Positions 1-8,231 of a stretch of 64,000 bases of DNA are shown here, in pieces. This stretch comes from Xenococcus sp. PCC 7305 (GTDB lineage: Bacteria; Cyanobacteriota; Cyanobacteriia; Cyanobacteriales; Xenococcaceae). The first letter of the stretch is position 1; each line of letters begins with the position of its first letter. The translations under genes were made by a program, and so were the position numbers. The notes beneath the pieces are model-generated. The model worked only from the letters and a program-made list of their open reading frames with translations. It had not been told where the DNA came from and searched no databases. The stretch covers positions 52,328 through 116,327 of the forward strand of contig NZ_ALVZ01000232.1 in assembly GCF_000332055.1 (NCBI RefSeq). The letters run 5' to 3'.

Positions 1-845
1 CAGAACGTCATGAATCGCGCCGTGTGGATAATCAATTGCGTGGTCGAGCTGGCAGACAGGGTGACCCTGGTTCCACCAGATTTTTCCTCAGTTTAGATGA
101 TAATCTGCTGCGGATTTTTGGGGGCGATCGCGTTGGCAAGTTGATGGAAATGATGCGTGTCGAAGACGATATGCCTATCGAATCGAAAATGCTTACTAAC
201 TCTCTAGAAGGCGCTCAGAAAAAAGTAGAAACTTTTTATTATGACAGCCGCAAACAGGTATTTGAATATGACGAGGTGATGAACAATCAACGTCGTGCTA
301 TTTATGCCGAACGTCGTCGCGTACTTGAAGGATTGGATCTCAAGGAACAGGTGATTGAATATGCAGAAAAAACGATGGAAGAAATCGTTGATGCTTATGT
401 CAATCCTGAACTGCCCCCTGAAGAGTGGCAGTTGGACAAAATGGTCGCGAAATCCCAGGAGTTTATCTATCTTCTAGCAGATGTTAAACCGGAGCATCTT
501 GAGGATATGACGGTTAATGAAATGAAAACTTTCCTCAAAGAAGAAGTTCGCAAAGCCTATGACATCAAAGAAAATCAAGTTGACAGTAATCAGCCTGGTT
601 TGATGCGCCAAGCAGAACGGTTCTTCATCTTGCAACAAATTGACACTCTCTGGCGAGAGCATTTGCAGGCCATGGATGCTTTAAAAGAATCCATTGGTTT
701 GCGTGGTTATGGTCAGAAAGACCCTCTAATTGAATATAAACAAGAAGGCTATGAAATGTTTTTGGAAATGATGATTGATATCCGTCGTAATGTCGTTTAT
801 TCTCTCTTCCAATTTAAGCCTCAGCCTCAACCTCAAGCCGTGTGA
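1..845 (+). CDS. secA: Protein translocase subunit SecA, C-terminal part (5' end outside window)
   Basis: SecA is the ATPase motor that drives preproteins through SecYEG, and in cyanobacteria serves plasma and thylakoid membranes. The reading frame is open from base 3, so the gene begins upstream. The first codons read [20 protein letters not shown], the highly conserved end of nucleotide-binding domain 2 with the arginine finger region. The helical scaffold and wing region follow (FDYDEV-type helix, then [26 protein letters not shown]). The protein ends in a short Pro-Gln tail rather than a zinc-binding Cys cluster, as is common in cyanobacterial SecA. About 280 residues of a roughly 930-residue protein are visible. 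The GTG at position 24 is an internal valine, not a start. Confidence 0.97.
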   Translation, partial: ERHESRRVDNQLRGRAGRQGDPGSTRFFLSLDDNLLRIFGGDRVGKLMEMMRVEDDMPIESKMLTNSLEGAQKKVETFYYDSRKQVFEYDEVMNNQRRAIYAERRRVLEGLDLKEQVIEYAEKTMEEIVDAYVNPELPPEEWQLDKMVAKSQEFIYLLADVKPEHLEDMTVNEMKTFLKEEVRKAYDIKENQVDSNQPGLMRQAERFFILQQIDTLWREHLQAMDALKESIGLRGYGQKDPLIEYKQEGYEMFLEMMIDIRRNVVYSLFQFKPQPQPQAV

Positions 846-947
846 TGAGCTTTGCTAACTGAAGGTAGAGGGAGCATTTCAGCAATATAATATATTCCCG
901 AAGGCTAGTCTGTAGAACTTACAACTAGTCTTCAGGCTTACTAGATA

Positions 948-2210
948 TTAAACTAGTTCTATATAATCGGCAGCATTATATCCTTCTAATGAGTTAGAAA
1001 AAGTGGCCAATCCAGTGTCACCATAATATAAAGTCTGATCATTGAGGTCATAACTAATTTGCTCAAGGGAAAAAGAGGAAATCCCCAATTCAAAAGTTGA
1101 GATTTGGATTTTGTCCCCTTCAGAGAAATTAAAATCAGCAATAGTGTTGATCCCATTAGCCCCAACAACAAAGGTATCAGCGCCAGTCCCACCAATCAAA
1201 GTATCATTGCCATCTCCCCCATCCAGGAAATCATTGCCAGAACCGCCAGTTAAGCTATCATTACCATCTCCACCCAAGGCTGTCACCTGAACATTAGTCT
1301 GGCTTGCATCAAGAATGTCATTCCCAAGATCTCCAGTAAATACAACCTCTGCAACATCAGTACCAGTCAAATCCTTAATAGTAAGGGTGTCATCACCACC
1401 ACCACCATTAATTTCAAAACGTTCAACATTATCGACATCTAAGACAAAATTGCCTAAGTTGAGACGTTCAAACTCAGTGCGTTCGCCATTAGCTCTGAGC
1501 TCAAAATCATCACCATTATCGACGGCGCCATTAACTTCAGTGACATCATAACCAGCATCACCTTCCATGATATCGCTACCGTCACCATTATTCCAAATTA
1601 GACGATCATTTCCTTCGCCACCAATTTTGATGTCGTCACCGCGATTACCAATAATAGTGTCGTCTCCTATTCCCCCATCAAGATTATCAATAATTGCAGG
1701 AACACTACTTCCCGAGAGAAAATCATTTCCCGCTTCACCATTAGCAATAATTTCTACATTGCTAAGGCTAGCATCAAGAAAGTCATTGCCTTCACCACCA
1801 TTAAAAAATACTTTTTGAACATCAGTACCAGTTAAATCCTTAACAGTCAGGGTATCATCTCCACCACCACCATTAATTTCAAACTGTTCAACGTTATCGA
1901 CATCTAAGACGAAATTACCTAAATTGAGACGTTCAAACTCAGCGCGATCGCCATTAGCTCTTAACTCAAAATTGTCACCATTATCTACTGCGCCATTAAC
2001 TTGAGTCGTATCATAACCAGCATCACCTTCCATGATGTCGCTGCCATCACCATTGTTCCAAATTAGAAGATCATTGCCTTCCCCACCAATTTTTAGATCG
2101 TTGCCACGGTTCCCAACAATAGTGTCGTTCCCTACACCACCAAGCAGAGTATCATCATTATCAGTTCCTAAAATTGACTGATCCAAGGTTTCGTCAGTTG
2201 CCGTATACAT
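948..2210 (-). CDS. RTX-type calcium-binding repeat protein with internal duplication
   Basis: A 420-aa acidic protein built from Gly-Asp-rich nonapeptides (GGxGND, GNDTIVGN, GGSGNDFLDGGDGNDTL), the parallel beta-roll that folds on binding calcium in RTX/hemolysin-type proteins. There is no N-terminal signal peptide. Family members usually leave through type I secretion with a C-terminal signal, and the last 60 residues (GTGADTFVVG followed by an IADF-type block) resemble the usual RTX C-terminal domain. Residues about 25-170 and 182-330 are two copies of one unit, identical over long stretches (GNFVLDVDNVE, FEINGGGGDDTLT). No type I exporter is adjacent. Function unknown; an extracellular or surface protein is the likely role. 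Confidence 0.85.
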   Translation of the reverse strand: MYTATDETLDQSILGTDNDDTLLGGVGNDTIVGNRGNDLKIGGEGNDLLIWNNGDGSDIMEGDAGYDTTQVNGAVDNGDNFELRANGDRAEFERLNLGNFVLDVDNVEQFEINGGGGDDTLTVKDLTGTDVQKVFFNGGEGNDFLDASLSNVEIIANGEAGNDFLSGSSVPAIIDNLDGGIGDDTIIGNRGDDIKIGGEGNDRLIWNNGDGSDIMEGDAGYDVTEVNGAVDNGDDFELRANGERTEFERLNLGNFVLDVDNVERFEINGGGGDDTLTIKDLTGTDVAEVVFTGDLGNDILDASQTNVQVTALGGDGNDSLTGGSGNDFLDGGDGNDTLIGGTGADTFVVGANGINTIADFNFSEGDKIQISTFELGISSFSLEQISYDLNDQTLYYGDTGLATFSNSLEGYNAADYIELV

Positions 2211-2338
2211 AATAAATTTATTTTGCGTATAGTAAAATTTAGTGCATTACTGTATATGAACAATTAGCCAAAAAAATGCATTCGGTAGCTTAAAGCTAAA
2301 CCACGTCTAGTTTGAAACCTGTAGCCTTTGTCATTGTT

Positions 2339-2376
2339 TCGGGAACAGGGAATAGGGAATGGGGAATGGGGAACAG
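2339..2376. repeat. GGGAATG-type short tandem repeat
   Basis: Imperfect tandem copies of a 7-bp unit (gggaaca, gggaata, gggaatg). It lies in the 302-bp gap between the CHAT gene and the RTX gene. I see no gene elsewhere in that gap. Such heptamer repeats are common between cyanobacterial genes. Confidence 0.8.
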
Positions 2377-2512
2377 TGTTTGAGGCCTCTATAACTTTAT
2401 TTCAAAACTTCAGTCCTCAATATGGACGCCGTTTAAAAACTAGACGATAATTTAACTTAAATAATCTATACTAAGCGTAGTCTTACCTTAGTTTATAGAG
2501 AGCAAGAAGCAT

Positions 2513-5245
2513 TCATAGCCAATTGCCAACTAAGAGATAAGTAGCCCAGTAGTGCGGAGCCAAATATCCTTCTTCTCTAATTAAAGATAATTGGGCTTCC
2601 CTTAATGCTTGAGCTTTAGTCTTTCCTGGTAAAGATAACTGTTGATAAAATTTTGTCATCAGAAGAGTCGTGGCGCGATCATCTGCTTTCCAGAGAGTTG
2701 ATAAGGTGCTATGGGCTCCAGTTTTAACCGTCAATCCTGCTAGGCCCAATACTGCTCGATTATCTCCTTGCGCTGTTTCACAAGCACTTAAGACTAATAA
2801 TTCCAAGGGTTCAATCCTGCTTTGAATTGCTGTTTGAACTAGGGTTTGTAGTTCTCCTGCTTTGATACTATCTTGGTAGGCAACGAGAAAAGTTTCCTTG
2901 GGGTCGGAACTAAAAACTCCATGGGTTTTCCAATGGATAGCGGAAAAGTTTCCGGTTTGTAATTCTTTTTCAATATTGCTTTTGGTAAATTGCTCGTTGA
3001 GTAGGGGCTCGCTTGCGATCGCAACTTCAGCAATTTGCGATAGTTCCTGTTTTACCTGTTCGATAATGGGAAACCCAATTCCCTCTATCTGTTGAGAAAT
3101 ATCGACCCCCCCAGTTAAAACTTTTAAAGGCGCGGTCTGGAATTTGGGGGCAAATAATTTTAGTCGAGGAGCAATGGCGATCGCATAATCCTGTTCTAGG
3201 AAATATTTTTCGCCATCATAAAGAATGCTTAGGGGAATATTTCTCAGTTCTCGATCTGGGACAAACACTAATGTTTCGAGCTGAGAGTTGGCAGCAAGCA
3301 GCGATTCTAAGGGTGCGATTAACCATTGATAGACCTTTTGGGCTTCGGCCAAAACTTCTGGGGTTTTCGCTGGTGAGATTAGATTATGTCTTAAAGACTG
3401 TAATGTATTTTCCAGCTCTGATTGGGAAAGCGCAACTTCGCGATATTGAAGCTCTTGTCCAGGGATTTCGATAATGGTGACGAAGCGATCGCGAAGAATA
3501 ATCGGATAAATGCGCGCGGCGGTAGGATCAATCTGGGTTTGGTTGAGCTCGATTAATTCCGATAAATTACAACCTAAAAAATTTTCTAATTCTGCCAGTT
3601 GTAAAGCATCGATCGCTTTAATGGCTTGGTGGAGATTAACTTGGCTTGGTCGTTGCTCGCCTTCTGTTTGCAGTAACAAATCGGCAAATTCGCGATAAAC
3701 GGGTTCAACGCGATCGCGAAAGGCAAATTGCACATTAGAATCAATCGAGAGAATATCTTGACGCACAACTTCTAGAGCATCAACTGCTCTTTGATAGGCG
3801 GCGATCGCTTGTGGAGACTCTCCTCTTTGCTTAAGGATGCGGCCTAGTTGCCATTCCAAACCATAGGCAATATCCGTCGCTTGTTTACCTTCGAGTAACC
3901 ATAAAGCTTGTTGCGTCAGCTTTTGCGCAGTTTTCATTTGCTGTGCTGATTCGTGCCAGGCGGCTAATTGCCCAACCGCTTGGGCTTCGGCAAGCTGATC
4001 TCCGAGAAGACGAGAATTCGCGATCGCGGTGTTTAAAACGCCAATAATTTGGGAATCTGCAATAGTTAGCTCATCATTGGGTGATTCTCTTCTCCCCAGA
4101 GACTCCAAGGCGACAGGATCTACCTGGGACTCTAAATCCCTCAGACTTTGAGCATAATTTATTTGGGCGTAGATATTGCGACGACTCGGCGCCAGGCTTA
4201 CTATTGGCTCATTTAGTTGAGACTGTAATTTGAGGCTTTCAATATTATTCCCCACCTCAATGGCTAAATTAAATTGATTTAACTGTGCCGACAATTTTTG
4301 CGCCTCAGAATCAGCAAATTCCTCCGCTTTGCGATAATATTCCCTTGCTTGTCGCCAATATAGTTCGGCTGCGGTTTGCTTGCCGATCGCCAGAAGACGC
4401 GATCGCTGCTCTCGTGCTGTATTTCCCAACTCCAACCAAATGGTACTCCGAGAATCCCCAGATTGAGAGCTCTCCAGACTTTGCTGCAAAACCTGTGCCG
4501 ATTGCTCCAACTGACCAATATTCCTGAGTCCATTGCCCAAATATCTTAAGCTCGTAGCTTTTAGAGTCGAATCGGGTTGGGATGCCAAATTTTGCACAAC
4601 TTCTTGCAAAAGTTTCACAGCTTGAATATTTAAACCCAGAGATTGTAAGGCTTTAGCTTGATTGATTTGCGAAATCACCATTCCTGGTTGATAATTGGCT
4701 TCCTCATAATGCTTTGTTGCTGATTGCCAATTGCTTAAGGCTGATTCTGTTTGACCGTTGCCCCATTGCCAATTGCCCAAAGTATTGAGGGTTTTGCCTA
4801 GAATTTCTTGATAGGCTGAGCCCTGCTGAGAGCCTGTCTGATCTTCTAACAGTTCCAGAGCTTGCTCCACCGTAACTTTAGCTTCCTGCGATCGCCCTTG
4901 TTGCAGATAAACCAACGCAAGATTATTTAACGCTAATGCTTGACCCAAAATATCTGACTGTCGAGTAAAGAGAGTTACAGATTCTGACCAAGCTTTTTCT
5001 GCTGCGGCAAAATTACTTGTTTCGTAAGCTTCAATTCCTGTTTGTAATAATTCTAGTGCAGTTGTAGACTTAATTAGAGCTATCTTTTGCGAAGATGATA
5101 ACCCACTAAGAGTCGTCACAGAATTAAAATCCTGAGCCAATACTGGACCTGAACTTAAACTGGCAAAAGTAGTGAGCATCGAAACATAAAAAACTTTTTG
5201 CCATCGCTGTGATTGATCACTAAAGGGATTGGTGCAATTAATCAT
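2513..5245 (-). CDS. Exported TPR-CHAT (caspase-like) domain protein
   Basis: A 910-aa protein. Residues 15-38 form a hydrophobic stretch ending in VLAQ, a likely Sec signal peptide. Then come about ten tetratricopeptide-type helical repeats (residues 60-500) and a C-terminal CHAT domain (about 600-910). CHAT domains are caspase/separase-like cysteine peptidases. The probable catalytic dyad is visible as His in HWKTHGVFSS and Cys in LVLSACETAQGD, followed by the typical ending HYWATYLLVGNWL. Partners and substrates of such cyanobacterial proteins are unknown. It is transcribed alone. A second protein of nearly identical length and architecture is encoded at 47816-50551. Confidence 0.9.
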   Translation of the reverse strand: MINCTNPFSDQSQRWQKVFYVSMLTTFASLSSGPVLAQDFNSVTTLSGLSSSQKIALIKSTTALELLQTGIEAYETSNFAAAEKAWSESVTLFTRQSDILGQALALNNLALVYLQQGRSQEAKVTVEQALELLEDQTGSQQGSAYQEILGKTLNTLGNWQWGNGQTESALSNWQSATKHYEEANYQPGMVISQINQAKALQSLGLNIQAVKLLQEVVQNLASQPDSTLKATSLRYLGNGLRNIGQLEQSAQVLQQSLESSQSGDSRSTIWLELGNTAREQRSRLLAIGKQTAAELYWRQAREYYRKAEEFADSEAQKLSAQLNQFNLAIEVGNNIESLKLQSQLNEPIVSLAPSRRNIYAQINYAQSLRDLESQVDPVALESLGRRESPNDELTIADSQIIGVLNTAIANSRLLGDQLAEAQAVGQLAAWHESAQQMKTAQKLTQQALWLLEGKQATDIAYGLEWQLGRILKQRGESPQAIAAYQRAVDALEVVRQDILSIDSNVQFAFRDRVEPVYREFADLLLQTEGEQRPSQVNLHQAIKAIDALQLAELENFLGCNLSELIELNQTQIDPTAARIYPIILRDRFVTIIEIPGQELQYREVALSQSELENTLQSLRHNLISPAKTPEVLAEAQKVYQWLIAPLESLLAANSQLETLVFVPDRELRNIPLSILYDGEKYFLEQDYAIAIAPRLKLFAPKFQTAPLKVLTGGVDISQQIEGIGFPIIEQVKQELSQIAEVAIASEPLLNEQFTKSNIEKELQTGNFSAIHWKTHGVFSSDPKETFLVAYQDSIKAGELQTLVQTAIQSRIEPLELLVLSACETAQGDNRAVLGLAGLTVKTGAHSTLSTLWKADDRATTLLMTKFYQQLSLPGKTKAQALREAQLSLIREEGYLAPHYWATYLLVGNWL

Positions 5246-5364
5246 AAATATTCGATAAATATCTAAATCTGCCTAATCGAGATCGCAAAATCACCTCGGT
5301 TATAACATCTCCAACCTTAATTTAGTGGTGTTTCAATATAGATAAATCATGAGGAATAGAGACT

Positions 5365-5413
5365 TAGGGAAATAGGGAATTGGGGAAATAGGGAATTGGG
5401 GACATGGGGAAAT
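5365..5413. repeat. GGGAATT/GGGAAAT short tandem repeat
   Basis: Tandem imperfect units (agggaaat, agggaattgg) upstream of the CHAT gene and downstream of the dioxygenase-kinase gene. It is related in sequence to the repeat at 2339-2376. No other feature is seen in this 200-bp gap. Confidence 0.75.
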
Positions 5414-5447
5414 CTGAATAATTTAGCTCTTCTTCAACAGCCATTGA

Positions 5448-7352
5448 TCAACGATTGAGCAGCAACTTTGCCTGTTCCCCAGCTTCGGCCAAAGCTTTGT
5501 CCAATATAGAACGAAAATATGGATGATCTTGAGCGCGATTAACTCGCCACAATGCCAGTGTTACATGCTGGGCTGCAATAAAAATATCCATATATTGTAG
5601 TTGCTCTTCTGGGAATTTTCTTACTTCGCCATAGCCCTCTAAGAGCCATTGCAAATAGGTTGGTACTTCAGGACTTTGGGAATAGTAACTGAGAAACATC
5701 GCAATATCATAGCCCCAATAACCAAATCCACAGTCGGCAAAGTCTATCGGTCGGATTTCATCCTTGTAAATTAGAAGATTGCCAGGACATAAATCTGCAT
5801 GAATCATCCCGAATTGCTCTTTGTCTTGACCTAATATGTCGCTGACCTCTTTAAATTTTGCTCCGACTTCGGCAAAAAGACTTCGATAGGGTTCTGGAGT
5901 GAGTTCCCAAATTTTTTGTCCGTCGTTACTATAACCAGCTCCAGAGCCGAACAAGCCATCCCAGTCCCAGAATGGACGTTTAAAGTTATCTGGTATTGCC
6001 CAATTTGCCGCTTGATTATGTAATTTGCCAATGAGAATTCCTACTGCCTTGATATTCATCGGTTTATCTTTATAGCCGTAAACCCAGCGAGTTAGGGAGC
6101 AAATTCTCGGTTCTGGGACTCCTGGCGCTTCAACTACGTTCAAGAGTTTGCCATCTAGAGTTGGCACTGCTTCGGGGACAGCTAAATTAGCTTCCTGATA
6201 CAGCGATCGCAACCAGAGCAACTCCGATTCTACAGATTCAGGAGAGAGATAATTCCCTCGATAAATTCTTAAGAGAAAACAATTGGTGAGGTGGGGACTG
6301 TTGGATTCTGTTTTTTGAGATGCATTGGGAATCTCGATTTTAAATGTTGTACATTCGCGATGGGCAATCAATTTAATCTCGGCATCCTTGAGGCCATAAG
6401 CAACTAAAGCTTTTTTCGCTAAATTAAATAATCTTAGTTCCTGATTATAAGCATCTAATTCCTCAAATTTGCCCTTAGATAAGTCTAGTTTTTCCTGCTT
6501 TTGGGAAAATTTTTCTAATCCAGCAAATAAAAATTTATAATGGTCGGGAATTCTTTGATATTCGAATGGTGAGATCAAAAGTCTTTCTTGCTTCTCAAAG
6601 TTAATCGATTCTCTAAACCAAGAACGATAATAAATTACATAGAGAATCGGACGCACGATATTAGAAACATTAGGCGTTCCCCCATGTAAAAGTTCATAAT
6701 CCATTAGATAGCAAGAACCTGCCTTCATCAAAGGGACTGTAGATTCTTCCAATTTACGTTCTTTGTCCTGAGAACGAGGCGTCAAGTGACTCCCTTTCCA
6801 CACTCTAGTCGAGCCCGTATCCTCGGTCAGATCAACCAAAGGAATAACTGCTGTGATGGCATAGCTAGGAAGTTTGCTGTCAAGTTCTTCAAGGTCGAAT
6901 AGAGGCGTATGATCTCGATGCACATGTTGATGCTTTGAGCCAGGGAGCGAAATCACGACGCCCATTGTACCCAGGATGAATTTTTTATCCAGCAATCTTC
7001 GCATCATATTGAGCAATAATAGGTTGCCATAAACTGCAGGATCGTTAAATGCAGATTTGATGTCCAAAGTAATCATTCTTCTTTTATTGCCAACATCTAA
7101 GGAATCGGCATATTCGGCATCATCAAAATATTTTTGATAGGATTCGAGAAAAGAAGCATAGAGTTGGGAAACTAAATCTTTGGGGAAGAGATTATTTATT
7201 TGCAGTACCCCATCTTTACGAAAAAGATTTTGCGCTATTTTTATTAGCTCAGGGTTACGTAACTCGTTTTGCGGGAAATTCTGTTGCAAGTTGATTATGG
7301 GGACTTGATTGGAATTAGAATTTTCAATAATTTTTACTTCAAATTTTGACAT
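5448..7352 (-). CDS. Fusion of a phytanoyl-CoA dioxygenase-like domain with an aminoglycoside phosphotransferase-like kinase
   Basis: A 634-aa two-domain protein. Residues about 35-260 match the PhyH family of Fe(II)/2-oxoglutarate dioxygenases. The metal triad appears as H145-x-D147 (HVHRDHTP) and distal H223 (ELLHGG), and R234 is placed to bind 2-oxoglutarate. Residues about 310-620 match the APH/choline-kinase fold, with the catalytic loop H518-A-D520-LCPG-N525 and the metal-binding segment IDFADCGFG around D537. The two halves suggest hydroxylation and phosphorylation of the same small molecule or lipid headgroup, but the substrate is unknown. No biosynthetic genes flank it. The reading frame is intact and both active sites look complete. 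The domain assignments are firm; the coupled function is inference. Confidence 0.85.
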   Translation of the reverse strand: MSKFEVKIIENSNSNQVPIINLQQNFPQNELRNPELIKIAQNLFRKDGVLQINNLFPKDLVSQLYASFLESYQKYFDDAEYADSLDVGNKRRMITLDIKSAFNDPAVYGNLLLLNMMRRLLDKKFILGTMGVVISLPGSKHQHVHRDHTPLFDLEELDSKLPSYAITAVIPLVDLTEDTGSTRVWKGSHLTPRSQDKERKLEESTVPLMKAGSCYLMDYELLHGGTPNVSNIVRPILYVIYYRSWFRESINFEKQERLLISPFEYQRIPDHYKFLFAGLEKFSQKQEKLDLSKGKFEELDAYNQELRLFNLAKKALVAYGLKDAEIKLIAHRECTTFKIEIPNASQKTESNSPHLTNCFLLRIYRGNYLSPESVESELLWLRSLYQEANLAVPEAVPTLDGKLLNVVEAPGVPEPRICSLTRWVYGYKDKPMNIKAVGILIGKLHNQAANWAIPDNFKRPFWDWDGLFGSGAGYSNDGQKIWELTPEPYRSLFAEVGAKFKEVSDILGQDKEQFGMIHADLCPGNLLIYKDEIRPIDFADCGFGYWGYDIAMFLSYYSQSPEVPTYLQWLLEGYGEVRKFPEEQLQYMDIFIAAQHVTLALWRVNRAQDHPYFRSILDKALAEAGEQAKLLLNR

Positions 7353-7446
7353 ATCTAAAAATATCCTATACTGTAATTATTTTTTATATAGCTATAATGT
7401 TAACCGAATAGAATCAAGTTCTTCGTCAGTATTTCCCGATGTTTTA

Positions 7447-8139
7447 TCAAGCCGCCAAATTATTTGTTAGAGATTTTGAAAATTTCTTTCTAATAAATTC
7501 TTGGAATTTGTCAATATCTGGCTGCAAATTTTCCAGGATTTGTTGAATATGATATGCTCTAGAATCAAGATTAGTGGAGAAAATTCGATAATCAAAGTTA
7601 CCAGTGAAAAAGAACGCTGACAGAATTTGTTCCTCTACTTGAATAAATCCTTGACTTACTTGCAAAATTAATTGTCCTGTTTTATAGGGATATGCTATTT
7701 TAAATCCAGCAGACAGCATTTTATGTCCATTAAATTTGTGCCAAGATTGAGAGAATAATTTGTTTTCCCAATATGATTTGTGATATGTAGTATTTTGATT
7801 AGTGGAATGATAAAAATTTGGGGTAATCGATATTCCTGAAATCATGATTTCGGGGAATTTTGTGATTAGATTTTTTGCTATTTTTCCCAAGTTTAATTGC
7901 CGGCAAGACTTGCTTGGTAATAAAAATTCTGCTAGGCTGATTTGATTTTCTTGCACTATCATACTAACTTGATTATCAAAGCAGATGATTATCTCTTGAT
8001 CATCATGAATAGGTGTAGTTGCTAATTGCCAATCATGGGGAATAACTTCAGTTAAAAATAAAATATCAAAATTTAAGATGTTAGGATTGAAATTTTCAAC
8101 AATAAAAGTAATACTAATTTCCTGTAACTGCAAATTCAT
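7447..8139 (-). CDS. Conserved hypothetical protein, function unknown
   Basis: A protein of about 230 aa that I do not recognise. The frame is open from 8193, but I place the start at the internal ATG at 8139 (MNLQLQEISITFIVENFNP), where the protein-like sequence begins; the extra 18 residues are hydrophobic and may be spurious. It contains many aromatic and Asn residues. Conserved-looking blocks are PEIMISGISITPNF and GQLILQVSQGFIQVEEQILSAF. There is no signal peptide, membrane helix or known motif. It lies between the dioxygenase-kinase fusion and the SdrD-like gene on the same strand, with gaps of about 90 bp. It is probably soluble. The start is uncertain. Confidence 0.6.
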   Translation of the reverse strand: MNLQLQEISITFIVENFNPNILNFDILFLTEVIPHDWQLATTPIHDDQEIIICFDNQVSMIVQENQISLAEFLLPSKSCRQLNLGKIAKNLITKFPEIMISGISITPNFYHSTNQNTTYHKSYWENKLFSQSWHKFNGHKMLSAGFKIAYPYKTGQLILQVSQGFIQVEEQILSAFFFTGNFDYRIFSTNLDSRAYHIQQILENLQPDIDKFQEFIRKKFSKSLTNNLAA

Positions 8140-8231
8140 TATGAATAATAAATGTAATATTTCTACTGGGAAAGAAAAATGAGGATAGATCATACCCTCA
8201 TTTTCGGGAATCTTATCTCGTTAATTTTTGA

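Noticed and set aside
1315..1818. Two plus-strand Ser/Pro-rich open frames
   Set aside because: They are mirror frames of the Gly-Asp RTX repeats on the minus strand.
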